64,000 nt of DNA from Halocaridina rubra (lineage: Eukaryota; Arthropoda; Malacostraca; Decapoda; Atyidae). Made by a program: the position numbers and the translations under genes. The notes below the pieces were generated by a model. It was not told where the DNA came from and did not search any database. It saw only the letters and a program-made list of their open reading frames with translations. Below are positions 12,458 through 24,046 of the stretch, one piece after another (within the stretch, counting starts at the first letter, position 1; every line of letters starts with the position of its first letter). The stretch covers positions 1-64,000 of the forward strand of contig JAXCGZ010013660.1 in NCBI GenBank assembly GCA_037179515.1, in the 5' to 3' direction.

Positions 12458-12491
12458 CATGTCCTGCATTATCTTCAAAAACAGTTCCAAA
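12458..12491 (-). CDS. Possible 34-nt micro-exon of the host gene
   Basis: The exon at 13276 ends two bases into a codon, while the exon at 12072-12144 is open only in phase 0, so an intervening exon of length 3n+1 is needed. This 34-nt piece meets that need: one base completes the codon, then 11 codons (LELFLKIMQDM). It has acceptor TGGAAG and donor CATG/GTGTAA. The splice sites are mediocre, so the micro-exon is supported mainly by phase arithmetic. Confidence 0.35.
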
Positions 12492-13275
12492 CTTCCAGAT
12501 TATAGTTCATGTATATAAAATGAAGAAAATTAGTGTTTGAAAGACATAATTCAGCATATCAAGGAAAATTACAGTCTGTTGATTAGTGTTCGGAAAAAGA
12601 CTTTCATGGCAATATGAAATATATTTTACTTCAATAATAAAGAGTAAAATTCCAGTACTATATAATAAAGTAAAAACAATGAGGGTTGTTTAGATAATTA
12701 CAATTTAAATAATATCATTAATGAAATTACACTGCGCATATAGTCCTTAAATATTTTACAGACACAATATCTGAATTATAATTGCCAATGGTAACAAATA
12801 CAAAGCATTAACAGGCATAAATCATTCTTCCAATGCAATCTGTTTTTCAAAAAATACATATTATCTAAGATTATTTTTTTCCACTGCATACAACGACAAG
12901 TAATTTACACCTTAATGAAGCATATATTAAGTCAAGGGCTTTAAGGTAAAAATGTAAATGAGAGCAAATAAATGAATTGCTAAAGCTCATCTCATTTATT
13001 ATTTTATCAGGTAAACTATATATTAAGAGCTCTTGAAAATGATGCAGTGACACTAGCCAACTGAAACCTTACAACCACCTGTCCATAAAGCAAAACACCA
13101 AGCTTCTATATGTTGCAAGAAATAGGAAATAATTTATGACTGCACTCATTCATACAAAGCATTACAAAATATTAGTGCACAAAATACTGTAATATATATA
13201 AATGAGTGAGAAAACCCACATCAATTAAGCTAAACCATGAACAATATCTATACTAATACGAACGTTCTGACTTAC

Positions 13276-13385
13276 TTTGCTCTGCTGGCTTCCTTTGAAC
13301 TTTCCGAGGAAAGAGCAGACAGTCTTGAAGAATCCACAGGTAAGCTAATTTCACTTTGGCGTTTCCGAGCCACATATTTTTCAAA
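13276..13385 (-). CDS. Host gene exon 5 (kleisin linker)
   Basis: The exon is 110 nt with acceptor CATGTAG/TTTGAA and donor GCAAA/GTAAGTC. Read in phase 0, as the previous exon demands, it gives 36 codons plus two bases. The peptide runs from FEKYVARKRQ to a Ser-rich SSRLSALSSESSKEASRA, which resembles the E-P-S-R-L-x-E-S...E-A-S-R stretch of RAD21 linkers, a region of separase and phosphorylation sites in the family. The intron before it is about 19.9 kb and is full of transposable elements. A second frame is also open but does not fit the upstream phase. Confidence 0.6.
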
Positions 13386-13531
13386 CTACATGGAATAGAT
13401 AAATAAAACTATTATAATGAGTTAACTAGTAAAACAAATGTTGAAACACAGACAAAGTGCTTCTAAAACAAAGATCAAATGGTCTCATTAAAGCATGGAA
13501 GAAATCAAGAAAACTTAGTACAATATTACCT

Positions 13532-16447
13532 ATTTGTAATTACCTTATTGTGCTTATGGGAAAGAGCACTATGCTCGTAACTCCCCCTTTCCTGATCAGT
13601 TCCATTTCTGTACTAACTGATACTTATAATATTTGCCCTTAAAACTATAAATTGCACTAGCATTAACTACCTCCTTCCATAGCGAATTACAATCATCAAC
13701 TACTCTTACACTAAAAAGTACTTCCTTACATCCTGCAAAGAAGTTTTGTTATGAAGCTTCATATAATGACCTCTAGTTCTAAAGCCAGCCATATCAAAAT
13801 ATTGATCCCTATCCAGTGTCAAAACAAAAGGAATTTAAAAACCATCACCAAACCTACCCTCATTCTTGTAGCTTTGAGTGATGTTAAGTCTAATTCCTTC
13901 AGCCTCTCCTCAAAACTGAGAATGCGTATTTCTGGCACCAGTTTCGTGGCATGTCTTTGAACTTTTTCCAGATTATTATGTGCTTTTCCAATTGTGGATA
14001 CCAAAGGGTGGCTGTATATTCAAGCTTTGGTCTCATATAAGTTACATAAATATTTTTGAGCATTTCCTTGTCCATGTGCCTGAAGGCTACCCTTACATTT
14101 GCTGAGAAAGCGTATGCTGTCCTTATAATGCCATTTATATACATTTCCGAAGACAAATCTGCCAGTGTGTTCACTCCTAGATCTCTCATTCTCTGTCTCT
14201 TGAACTTCCTTACATTTGCTGAGAAAGCGTATGTTGTCCTTATAATGCCATTTATGTACATTTCCGAAGACAAATCTGCCAGTGTGTTCACTCCTAGATC
14301 TCTCTCATTCTCTGTCTCTTGAATTTGTTTTCCTGCTATCAAGGATCCAGGCTTAGGCCTTCTCGCACTTGTACCCATTCTCATTACCTTACATTCTGAA
14401 GCACTCAAATTCATAAGCCACTACTCTGACCACTCATGCAGACTATTTAGGTTTTTTTTTCCGAAGTTCTCTAACATTATTCTCGTTTCTTACTTTCTTC
14501 ACAATCTTTGCATCATCTGTAAACATATTTATGAATGAATTTACAGACTCTGGTAGGTCATCTACATATACAGGAAACAAGAATGGCCCTAAAACTTAAC
14601 CCTGTGGAACTCAACTACTAACCTTCTCCATTCAGACATTGAGTGTCTTACTCTAGCCCACTGCTCCCTTCCTTCTAAGTAAAGTACTTTCCATTCTAAG
14701 ACACTTCCCCCTATTTTCACCATTTCTAGCGGCTTCTTAATAAGTCTGCCATGTGAGACTGTATCAAATGGCTTCTGATAATCTAGAAATATGCAATACA
14801 TCCAGCCCTCTCTTTTGTGTAAGATCCAGCTTACCTCATCATAAAATTTTAATAATTTTGTTACTGTTGATCTACCTTCTCTGAAGTCATGTTGTCTCAC
14901 TGACAAAAAGCTGAAAGATTCCAAGAAAAGAGAGATGTGTTTTCTTAGTACTTTCTCCAAAACTTTTCAAACTATGCTGGTCAAGGAAACAGGCCTCTAG
15001 TTTAGAGCTGTATCCCTCCTTCCCTTTTTGAGGATAGGAACCACATTCTTACGTTTCCAGTATCTTGGAATCTCCCCAGATTCCAGCGACTATTCAAATA
15101 AGATACATATTGCAACTGATATTGATTTAGAGCATTTCTTAAGTACATATCATCAGGACCTGTAGCTCTATAGGGATCTAACTCCATCAACGCTTTGCAC
15201 ATCTCTGGCTAAAATGATGATGTTCTCTAATACGGGCCCATGAACTCCTATTTCTGCAGTCTGAGGGGGTGGGGTATTTTTTGCTGTAAATACTGACTGA
15301 CACTCCTTGTTCAATTCTTCGCAGATCTCTTCATCTGTTTCAGTGATGCTTCCATCCGCTCTCTTTTACTTTAAATCCTGTTCTATAACCTTCAGGTTTA
15401 CTCTGATAAAGCAGTGGAAAAGTTTGAGATTTTCTTTAGCCTTCCTGGTGATATCCCTTTCATAGTCTCTCTCTGCCTCTCTTCTTTACTTAGGTAATCA
15501 TTTCTTGCTCTTTTATAAGTCTGCGAGGCATCTATGTTTTTTCTCTTACTATACCTTTTCCAGCAATTGTCTCTCCATTCTTTAGCTCTCTTACATTCAT
15601 TATTGAACCTTTTCTCTCAGGAATGAATAATTCCTATTATGGTGAAAGGTATGCAGCAAATGACTCTCTTCCCACATGCCACACACAAAATTCTTTACAT
15701 TTCGTCTACAGATTTGTTGCTAAATAAGACAGCAAAATGCTCATTAATTTTTATGCAATCTCCTTTCATATGGTTCCTCCTCGTGTCCTCAGCGTCTCTA
15801 CTTTCAGGCAGAACATATTCGATGATATAAGCCAACAACACACAGTGGTCACTCTTTCCAATTGGTGTTTCATACTCAATTTTTCAATATCCAACACATT
15901 ATCTACGAATACTAGATCTAGAAACGATGGCTCATCCCCACCCCTGGCCCGCGTTGCTTCCAGTACATGCTGGTGTAGGAAGTTCCCTTATATGCAATCT
16001 AGGAATTTTGCCCCAAATGAGTTCTCTCCACTGTGTGGGTCAAGATTTATCCAATCTATCACTCTATGATTATCTCCCATAAACAAAATTCTACATTTTC
16101 CCTCACATGCAATATCAACAGCTGAGTTTATGACTTCAATAGTACCTATATGACTTTCCTCATAAACTTCTGGCCCATGTTGGTTTCTTGGAGAGTTATA
16201 TATACCAATTATTATAATGTTCTCTGGCCCGGTAGTTATGTGAGCATTAAGAAATTCCATGAACCCACTTCCTATAGCAACGTTTATTTCTTCAACCTGA
16301 AATCTTTCACTTATGAGCAGTGCTATTCCACCACCAGTCCTCTCAGTTCTTTCAACCCTTAATATTCTGAAGCCCTTAGCAAAAACTGCAACACTGTTTA
16401 TGTCCTCACTTAACACAGTCTCTGTAACTGCTACTATATGATGAATT
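13532..16447 (-). mobile_element. LINE-A copy 3, RT and endonuclease part (old, interrupted)
   Basis: The 3' tail is at 13532-13570. The RT C terminus runs at 13819-14414, with an internal duplication of about 130 bp (the 'ERDLGVNTLADLSSEMYINGIIRT' segment occurs twice, about 14090-14310). The RT core is at 14589-15202 (TGPDDM, HDFREGRSTVTKLL, FLDYQKPFDTVSHG) and the endonuclease at 15988-16447 (SERTGGG-like, MGDN, WINLDPHSGE). There are many frameshifts. It continues at 19716-20515 after the LINE-B1 insertion. Confidence 0.85.
14085..14315. repeat. Internal tandem duplication in LINE-A3
   Basis: CTTACATTTGCTGAGAAAGCG occurs at 14092 and again about 120 bp later, each followed by the same stretch through AGTGTGTTCACTCCTAGATC. 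The duplication is within the RT C-terminal coding relic and is not seen in the other LINE-A copies. Confidence 0.85.
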
Positions 16448-19400
16448 GCTACTATATGATGAATTCCCAGCAGAATCACACAGTCGAAACTACGACTATG
16501 ATTATGGATACCACCCCAATGAAACATGGTAATACCTCGTCTCCTGCTGTTGCTGTTACTGCTGCCGATGTGAAAGTTACTTGTAAATATAATGATAGAT
16601 TATCTGTCGTACATATAAATGCACAATCCCTGTTATCCCATATACTAGAAATTGAACATATGCTTGTACAAGAAAATATTGATGTTCTTTGCATTAGCGA
16701 ATCATGGCTGTATCTGTCAATTAATAATGCATTTATTAATATTCCTTCATATAATATTTATCGCTATGACAGTGGTAGAGGTGGAGGTGTGTGTTTATAT
16801 GTTAAAAATTATTTGAAGGCCACTGAACTAAATCTTGAAACTGAGAAGCACGAAGGAGTGGAAGATAAATGGATCTCTGTCCAACATAAAAAGTTTCCTT
16901 CTATTATCATAGGCTGCGTGTACCGCCACCCCAAAGCCCCGGTAACCTCTTTTAGCTATATTTTGGACGTTTTTAAGGAGATAATTTTAAAAAACAAACC
17001 AGTTTTTATATATGGCGATTTTAATGATGATCAACTAAAAAGAGAAAATAAAATGAGTAGACTTATTAAGAATTTAAATCTAGAACAGATTATAAATAAA
17101 CCAACTAGAATCACTCCCACTTCAGTTTCCCAAATCGATCTAGTAATAACAAACTCCAAACATATGATAACTAAGTGTGACGTAATGCCAAGCCCAATAG
17201 CAGACCACGAGGAAATTGTAACGTCCCTAAATATTTGCAAACCAAAGAGACAACCAATCTTTAAAACATTCAGATGCTTAAGAAATTATTCACAAGAATT
17301 ACTTTGTAGTTTACTTATGAATGAAGTACATAAATGAAATGAAATTCTATATACCGATAATATAAATATACAAGTAAGAATTTTAACCAGTGTCTTATCA
17401 TCATGTATAGATCGATGTGCACCACTCGTGACAAGAGAAATATTTCGTCCCCCCGCTCCTTGGATAACAGATGACATAAAAAACATTATGAAAGAAAGAG
17501 ACAAACTACAAAATGAAGTAAAACTACAAAGAGATAATATCCCTTTAAGAGAAAAGTTTACAGAGCATAAGAAACAAGTAAAATCATTATTAAGTAACAG
17601 TAAGAAACAGTATTACAAAAATGAATTTCAAAACGCTAAAGGCAATATCTCTGATACATGGAAAATTGCTAAAACCATGCTTTCCAATAACTGTAATAAA
17701 AGTAGTAACATATCAATTATACCCGATGAGGTAGATGTAAGTGCTAAAGCAGAAGAGTTCAATAATTTTTTCGCTGAAGTGGGGAAAAAAAACTTTGAAA
17801 AAACAAAAAAAGAAATAATAAATGAAATCAATAATAGTAATGGTGGTAATAATAATGATGATGGTAGTAGTAATAATAATAGTAATGTTGATAATGGTGT
17901 AAATAATAATGATGGTGGTAGTAATGGTAATGATAATAGTGATGATGGTAGTAATAATAATAATAATGTTAATCTTGAAGAACATAGTGCATTCAATAGA
18001 AGTAATGATGTCTTTAACCCTACTACAGTAGATTGTAATACAGTAATCTTAGTAATAAAAAATCTGAAAGACTCTAATGCATATGGATCAGATGGAATTT
18101 GTTTTCGTTTTATTAGAGATTCATTATTTGTAATAGCATATTATCTGACGGTAATAATCAATACTTCCATAGTTACCAATATTTACCCAGATTTATGGAA
18201 AAATCCCCTGTAATTCCGGTTTTAAAAATGGAAATCCTGACGACGTCTCTAACTATAGACCAATCTCTTTACTACCAATTTTATCAAAGATACTTGAAAA
18301 GATTGTTGCAAATCAGTTAAGTGAGTTTCTTGAAAAAAATAAACTTATTGCAAAAAGTCAACACGGTTTCAGGCCAAAATTATCAACTGAAACTGCCTTA
18401 TTGAAAATATCAGATGAAATATACAAAAATATAGATAATAAGAAAATATCATTGCTACTACTACTCGATCTTTCTAAAGCTTTTGATAGTGTACACCATA
18501 CCATTCTATTAGAAAAATGCAAAAAAAATGAACATTGACCCAAGCTGGTTCGAGAACTATTTAAAAATCGCTACCAGTCAGTCAGAATAAAAGATGTAGT
18601 TTCAAGTCGCAAGAAGGTATTGTTTGGGGTCCCTCAGGGATCGATCCTAGGACCTATACTTTTTCTAATATATGTAAACGATCTAGTAAAATATTTACCT
18701 AACTGTTATGTCATTCAATATGCTGATGATACTCAAATTTTATTGAAGGAGAAATTAATGATTTAGAAAATATTATTCGTAGAGCAGAAGAAATTTTGTA
18801 TATGGCTAAACGTTACTTTCTAAAAAATGGTCTGTTACTTAATGAAACTAAAACCCAATCTATTCTTATCGGATCCAGACAATTATTATCAGAAGTTGAT
18901 GACAATCTTCATATAAATTTTAACGGTAATATCATTAAGCCAATGAACTCGGTAAAGAACCTAGGTGTCTATTTTGACCGTTACATGAATTTTGAAATGC
19001 ATATAGATGAAATTTATAAAAAAGTAATGGGTACTCTAATATATCTAAATAGGGTAAAAGACTCATTTGAAACATCAACTCGTATAATAATTGTCCAGTC
19101 CTTAGCTATGAGTTTAATTAATTACTGTCTCAAAGTTTGGGGATGTACAAATAAGACTCAATTACAAAGAATACAAAAGTTACAAAACTTTGCAGCACGA
19201 GTGGCTGTTGGCAATGTAAGAAAATACGAGCACATCTCTCCTGTTTTAAAAGATCTAGAATGGATAAAGATTAGAGATAAATATGTTTTTGATATATGTA
19301 CCTTTGTTTTTAATATACTAAGAAACAATCTTCCTTATTGCTTGTATAATTTTTCTACAGTAAGCTCAGTTACCGGGTTAACTACCCGTCAAGGGGAAGA

Positions 19401-19715
19401 TTTATTAGTACGAAGGTCTAAAACTGATATTGGCTCAAGAGATATAAACATTCGTGGACCTCATTTATATAATCAGCTTCCCAGAGAACTAAAAAATGCT
19501 GGTTCAGTGTATACTTTTAAATATAATCTTAAGAAGTTACTCTTAAAGGAAGATTTTACTTGTAATTTTTAATAGTACACTCATCTTTATGATTTGTTTG
19601 TTTTAGTATGTCTATATCGTACACCACAGATGTCTATCTGGAATATATATGCATCTTATTTGAATACCCAATGTACTTTGGAAATAAAGATTTATTATTA
19701 TTATTATTATTATTA
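16448..19715 (+). mobile_element. LINE-B copy 1 (endonuclease + RT), inserted in LINE-A3
   Basis: Apurinic-type endonuclease region 16590-17337: VVHINAQSLLSH, CISESWL, RGGGVCLYVK, YGDFNDDQ and ADHEEI. A single in-frame TGA at 17335 separates it from the linker ORF (17428-18213). The RT core follows: NYRPISLLPILSKILEKIV (18245), HGFRPKLSTETALL, DLSKAFDSV (18468), GVPQGSILGP (18627), YADDTQ (18720) and LNETKTQSILIGSRQ, then the C terminus to 19572. There are frameshifts near 18208, 18535 and 18745. The 3' end is AATAAAGA followed by (TTA)n at 19691-19715. A 3.3-kb copy, 5'-truncated before ORF1. The family seems related to LINE-B2. Confidence 0.9.
17820..17985 (+). repeat. Asn/Gly/Asp-rich codon-repeat expansion in LINE-B1 ORF2
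   Basis: AAT/GGT/GAT trinucleotides (AATAATAATGATGATGG type) encode about 50 residues of Asn, Gly, Asp and Ser between the endonuclease and the RT. The corresponding linker of LINE-B2 (about 61620-61560) has no such block. Confidence 0.85.
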
Positions 19716-20515
19716 CTGTTGCAAATCCTATCCTTTAATTCTATTGCCTTATCAGCTAACCTATCAGCATTTGTGTACAGCAATCTTAATGAAGCTACAC
19801 CCTCTACTCTTCTATCATTATCTTCTTTATCACCCCCTTTGGCTGGAAGAGCTCTGAAATAAACATTTATTTTCTCCTTCATTTCTTCCCTTATTTAACC
19901 TTCCAGCTTCTTGCAACAAGTTTTTGGTCCTGTTCATCTCTTCTTGTGTTCTGCATAGTCTATTGAACTGTTTCAAATTCTTGAAGGTGTTTTAGGTTTT
20001 TTCTCATCACTATTTCTCTACATGTGTCCCTTATCTCAAAGGTTACTTTCATTGGTCTTGCCTTTCCCTCCCTAATATATTTACCAAGTTGGTGAATGCT
20101 TACAATATTCTCTGGACCACATACAACTCCAAGCTTCCTAATCAGGCCTAAAACTCTATCTTTATTTTGTTTGTCTCCCCTGCCATGTTGACTCCTGGGA
20201 TTCACTTATGCCTGATATTACCACTGTCTTCTCTTTATGAAGCACCTGTTTAATCAGTGGATAAGCCCTTTCCCTCACAACATCTTTTATTTTATCTCTC
20301 ACAGTTTCTTTATAGTCACCTGTTTGCACATTTTCTAGTGCACAACCATCATAGCCTCTTTTACCGTCACATTCCCCTTTAATGCATCTGCAAAGGAAGT
20401 TTTCATGGCATCATGCTCCATATTCAGTTCCTGAAACTCTTTTCTTAACTGCTTGATGTTTTCCTTTATCTGGGCATTCCAAGCTGCAATCTTGTCTCTC
20501 AGAAGAGAGACAATT
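19716..20515 (-). mobile_element. LINE-A copy 3, 5' part: ORF1 C terminus and ORF2 start
   Basis: The minus strand reads LYTNADRLADKAIELKDRI (ORF2 start, about 19790). Upstream lie ORF1 segments LIRKLGVVCGPENIVSIHQL and GKARPMKVTFEIRDTCREI (about 20150-20010) and FADALKGN...FQELN (about 20440-20390). It is the continuation of the copy at 13532-16447, separated by LINE-B1. It is 5'-truncated at about 20515, where Tigger-2 sequence begins. Confidence 0.85.
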
Positions 20516-20579
20516 TACAGAGACACAGAACTTTACGGAACAAGTGAAATTTGCTGCGCCTATGCAGTCTATCATTATT

Positions 20580-22985
20580 AATAAGAGGAGGCGAAGGCAT
20601 ATCGAAAAAATGGAAAAACTTTTAACAAATTGGATGGAACACTAGTGGCAACGCCAGGTAAGATTGTCTCTCATGTTGATTCAGGGAAAGGCTTTGTCCA
20701 TTTTCGAAGATTTCAAGGCTAGAGAAAGTGAAAGTGCTGCTAATGAAACGTTTGCAGCAAGTTACTGATGGTTTAAAAATTTCAGGTAACAAGCAAACTT
20801 GCATCACATGCCCATTACTGATGAGGTGGCAAGAGCCAGAAAAGAATAAATTCCCGAACAAGTTAAAAATATTTAAAGATGACGGTGGTTATATTCCAAA
20901 GGAAAACTTTCAACATAGTCGAGACTGGAAATTTTAGGAAAAAATTTCAAAAAAAGACGTATATCAGCTGTGAAGAAAATACAATTCCAGGCTTTAAGGC
21001 TGATAGGAATAGGCTGACCTTGATGCTCAGTGGCAATGCTCTGGGAGACTTAGAGCTCAAACCACTCTCTGTTTACCAGCTGAAAATCCACGGGCAATGA
21101 GTAACATCAAGAGGAGATCTCTTCCCGTAATTTGGATGTTCAACTTCAAGGCCTAGGTGACAGCTTCTGTATTTAAGCATAGGTTTTTCCACCACTTTAT
21201 ATCCGAAGTCAAGGTGTATTGTCAGGAAGAGGAAATCTCTGTCAAGGTTCTCCTAATCTTGGATAATGCCCCTGGCCACCTACCACATCTGGACAATTAT
21301 CATCCAGATGTAAAAATTGTCTATCTGCCTCCTAATACAAATTCACTCCCTCAGCCAATGGTTCAAGGCATTACAGCCAATTTTAAAAAATATTACACAT
21401 GTCGCACATACAGGGAACCATTTAAGGCAGTGGGTGATATCCCTTAAAATGACCTTCTGTGACTTTTGGAAATCATGTGATATTTATACATGTGTAAAAT
21501 ACATTGATGCATCGTGGTATAAACCTTCTGAGAACCTTATGAACAGTGTATTGATGAATATATGCCCACCGTTTTTCCACGATTTTTCACCAGAGGAGGA
21601 GATCAAGAAAGTCACAGAAAATCTCGTGGAAATAAGGAAAGAAATGAAGCTTATACTGGAGAAAGAGGACTCTGAACAGCTATTTGAGTCACATTCTCAA
21701 GAACTGACAAACAACAAACTAACAGAATTGGAAGCAATCCAACAAGAAGAGGAAGAAGAATTTGTTCCTAAGAAGAAGTTTGATATGAAGTTGATGGCAA
21801 AGAGATTTTTGTACAGGGGGTCCCCGATTTATGACAGGGTTCCGTTCCTAACAGCTGTCATAACCTAGTTTTCATCGTCAGTCAGATCACACCTAAATTC
21901 GAACCTAGGTCCATTATCACCGCAAAAAAATAATCTACAACATAGAAATAATCTAAATTCTTAATCTTAGACATGAAAATAGAAAAAGTACACTATACAG
22001 TCTTGCTACCTTTACTCCTGTGGTTGGTTTGCATCATCAGCCCCATACCCAACCTATACGTGTAAAATAATAATGTGGTATTCTGTGAAACAATACTTGC
22101 AAAAAAATTTCGTCTGGCAACGAAATGAAAAGTGAAGAAAAGCTATATGACAATAGACCAGCATCAGTTATTGTTTACGAGGTAAGAACAAATAACTTGC
22201 AACTGAACAAAAGAAATAGACACAAGTATGATTATACAAAGTGCTTAATGTGTGGTGTACAAGTTACAACAAATTGAGAGCCAAAGAACCCTTGCTCAAA
22301 CAACCATACATTTAGGACGACAGCTACTATTTGAAAAAGACAAATAATAAAAACAAAGGAAATTTTATATACATATGGAGAAAGAGAGCAACCAAAAAGA
22401 CAGCACAACAAGAATAAGAACGCATTTTTAAGAGAAGCACTGATGTAAAGGCATTGCTTCTTAACCTGAGCTTGATAAGATCGTATTTATGCCTATGTGC
22501 TTTGGTACTTTTGTCAATAAATTAAATATTATTCCTTCAAATAATCAAATACATATATAAATAAATAAACACATACAAATACAACAGTGCTGCAAGCTGT
22601 GTATTCGCTTGCCATGCTCACAAACTTTTCAGTGCGCGAAGTTTGTATTTACCACAAGAGCCAGGTAAGTCAAGAAATTGATTTATTAACAAATAACTTT
22701 TGGGCCTCTGTTGTAACGGCGGAATATCGTTATTCAGGGCCCACGTAACCCGGGGACTCCCTGAATATAGAAAAAAGTCTTACTATTTTTGAGAACATGG
22801 ATACAAATTCTGAGAGGATTTCAAGAATATCAAACATAATTCATGATGCCAAGCAATGTTATCGCATCATATATTATGAAAATAAAAAGACAGTTCAACC
22901 TTACATGGCAGAATTCTTCACTAAACATTCAGACCAACAAGAATCTTATGAAGAAGTGCTAAATCCCTTAAAGTCTACAAAGTAG
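20580..22985 (+). pseudogene. Tigger-2 transposase, broken and split by a MITE
   Basis: Starting near 20605: MEKLLTNWMEH, then an HTH-region pattern (SIFEDFKARESESAANETF...WFKNF, about 20690-20780). Next come GFKADRNRLTLMLSGNALG (20993), LLILDNAPGH (about 21255) and PPNTNSLPQPMVQG (about 21330). The third catalytic Asp position of Tigger (QPMDQG) is Val here. An acidic C terminus follows (EEEEEFVPKKKF), then an interruption at 21814-22763, and it resumes with SLTIFENMDTNSERISRI to the stop at 22985. Many stops and frameshifts lie before 21157. It is related to the TIGD1/jerky kind of Tigger transposase, not the same subfamily as Tigger-1. Confidence 0.85.
21814..22763. mobile_element. 950-bp MITE with Tigger-like terminal inverted repeats
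   Basis: The left terminus CAGGGGGTCCCCGATTTAT (preceded by TA) pairs with the right terminus, which on the minus strand reads CAGGGAGTCCCCGGGTTACG. The interior has no coding capacity; it is A/T-rich with a Tigger-like 'TTCGAACCTAGGTCC' segment. It lies inside the Tigger-2 coding sequence. Non-autonomous; presumably mobilised by a Tigger/pogo transposase. Confidence 0.8.
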
Positions 22986-22989
22986 TGTG

Positions 22990-23558
22990 CATCAACCTCA
23001 GTTGTTTTATTTCCATTGCCTTTTACTTTAGCTTCCTAGGTTACCTCTTCTTTCCTCTCCTCCTCCAATGCAGATGACCCTATTCCAATTTAAGAACACA
23101 AAACTTTACTTCATCTCATACGTCACCTCAAACCTTTGCTACCAGTTTAAAAAGTTGGTACAATAGCTTACTAGATGTACTATTATAATGTCTTATTATT
23201 ACTGTACTCATAGCAATTCATTAATATACTTAATGGTTTACAGTTTACTAAAAATAAATATTTATTACAATACAACAACCTATTCCATTGTATTCTGTTC
23301 CTTACGCTGCCTCCTCTTCCACCTCCTACGCTCCTGAGCAAAGGGGAATGTAGAAATTGCTGAAGTTTACCTTGTCCCACAAGTCACCTCAAACTTTGCT
23401 ACTATTTAAAATGTTGGTAATCTACAGTAGCTTACTGTATGTATTATTACAATGTCTCATTATTACTGTACGTATTGCAATTATGAAAGGAATTTATGTG
23501 TTATGATTTATTAACAACAAAATAATTGTGTTATTATGGTACAACAAACCATCCCATT
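22990..23558. repeat. Tandem array downstream of Tigger-2, units 1-2 (about 260-280 bp)
   Basis: Both units share a C/T-rich start (GCCTCCTCTTCCACCTCC type), then CACCTCAAAC.TTTGCTAC, AAAA.GTTGGTA, TAGCTTACTGTATG and TTACAATGTCTTATTATTAC. Unit 1 spans about 22990-23280 and unit 2 about 23281-23558. Further partial units are at 26456-26702 and 29866-29945, interrupted by LINE-C1 and LINE-A2. Confidence 0.75.
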
Positions 23559-24046
23559 GCTTTTTTTCTTTATGAGTGTGACACCGGGACAGGCAAAATC
23601 TGCCCTCATCAAAAAAGGCCCGGGCACGAGCAAACACCAAGACAAAGGAAAAGAAAAAGGTTAAGGGCAATGCAGAGAAGAGGTAATGTTACACAAACGA
23701 AAACGATAAACAAAAAAAACAGTCAAAGTACAGAGGACCTAGAGATATGGAGGATTAGGCCCTGAGATGAAATTTACGTGTTATGATTTATTAACAACAA
23801 AATAATTGTGTTATTATGGTACAACAAACCATCCCATTGCTTTTTTTTATGAATGTGACACTGGGACAGGCAAAAAGTGCCCTCATCAAAAAAGGCCAGG
23901 GCACGAGAAAACACCAAGACAAAGGAAAAGAAAAAGGTTAAGGACAATGAAGATATGAGGTAATGTTACACAAATGAAAACAATAGACATAAAAACAGTC
24001 AAAGTACAGAGGACCTAGAGATATGGAGGATTAGGACCTGAGATGA
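23488..24046. repeat. Direct tandem duplication, about 280 bp
   Basis: The segment TGTGTTATGATTTATTAACA... through GAGGATTAGG.CCTGAGATGA (23488-23769) is repeated at 23770-24046 with few differences. It covers the array/LINE-C1 junction and the LINE-C1 3' terminal region, so the duplication occurred after LINE-C1 inserted. Confidence 0.9.

Noticed and set aside
17628..17996. Leu-rich minus-strand open reading frame
   Set aside because: Antisense of the Asn-rich codon repeat in LINE-B1 ORF2.
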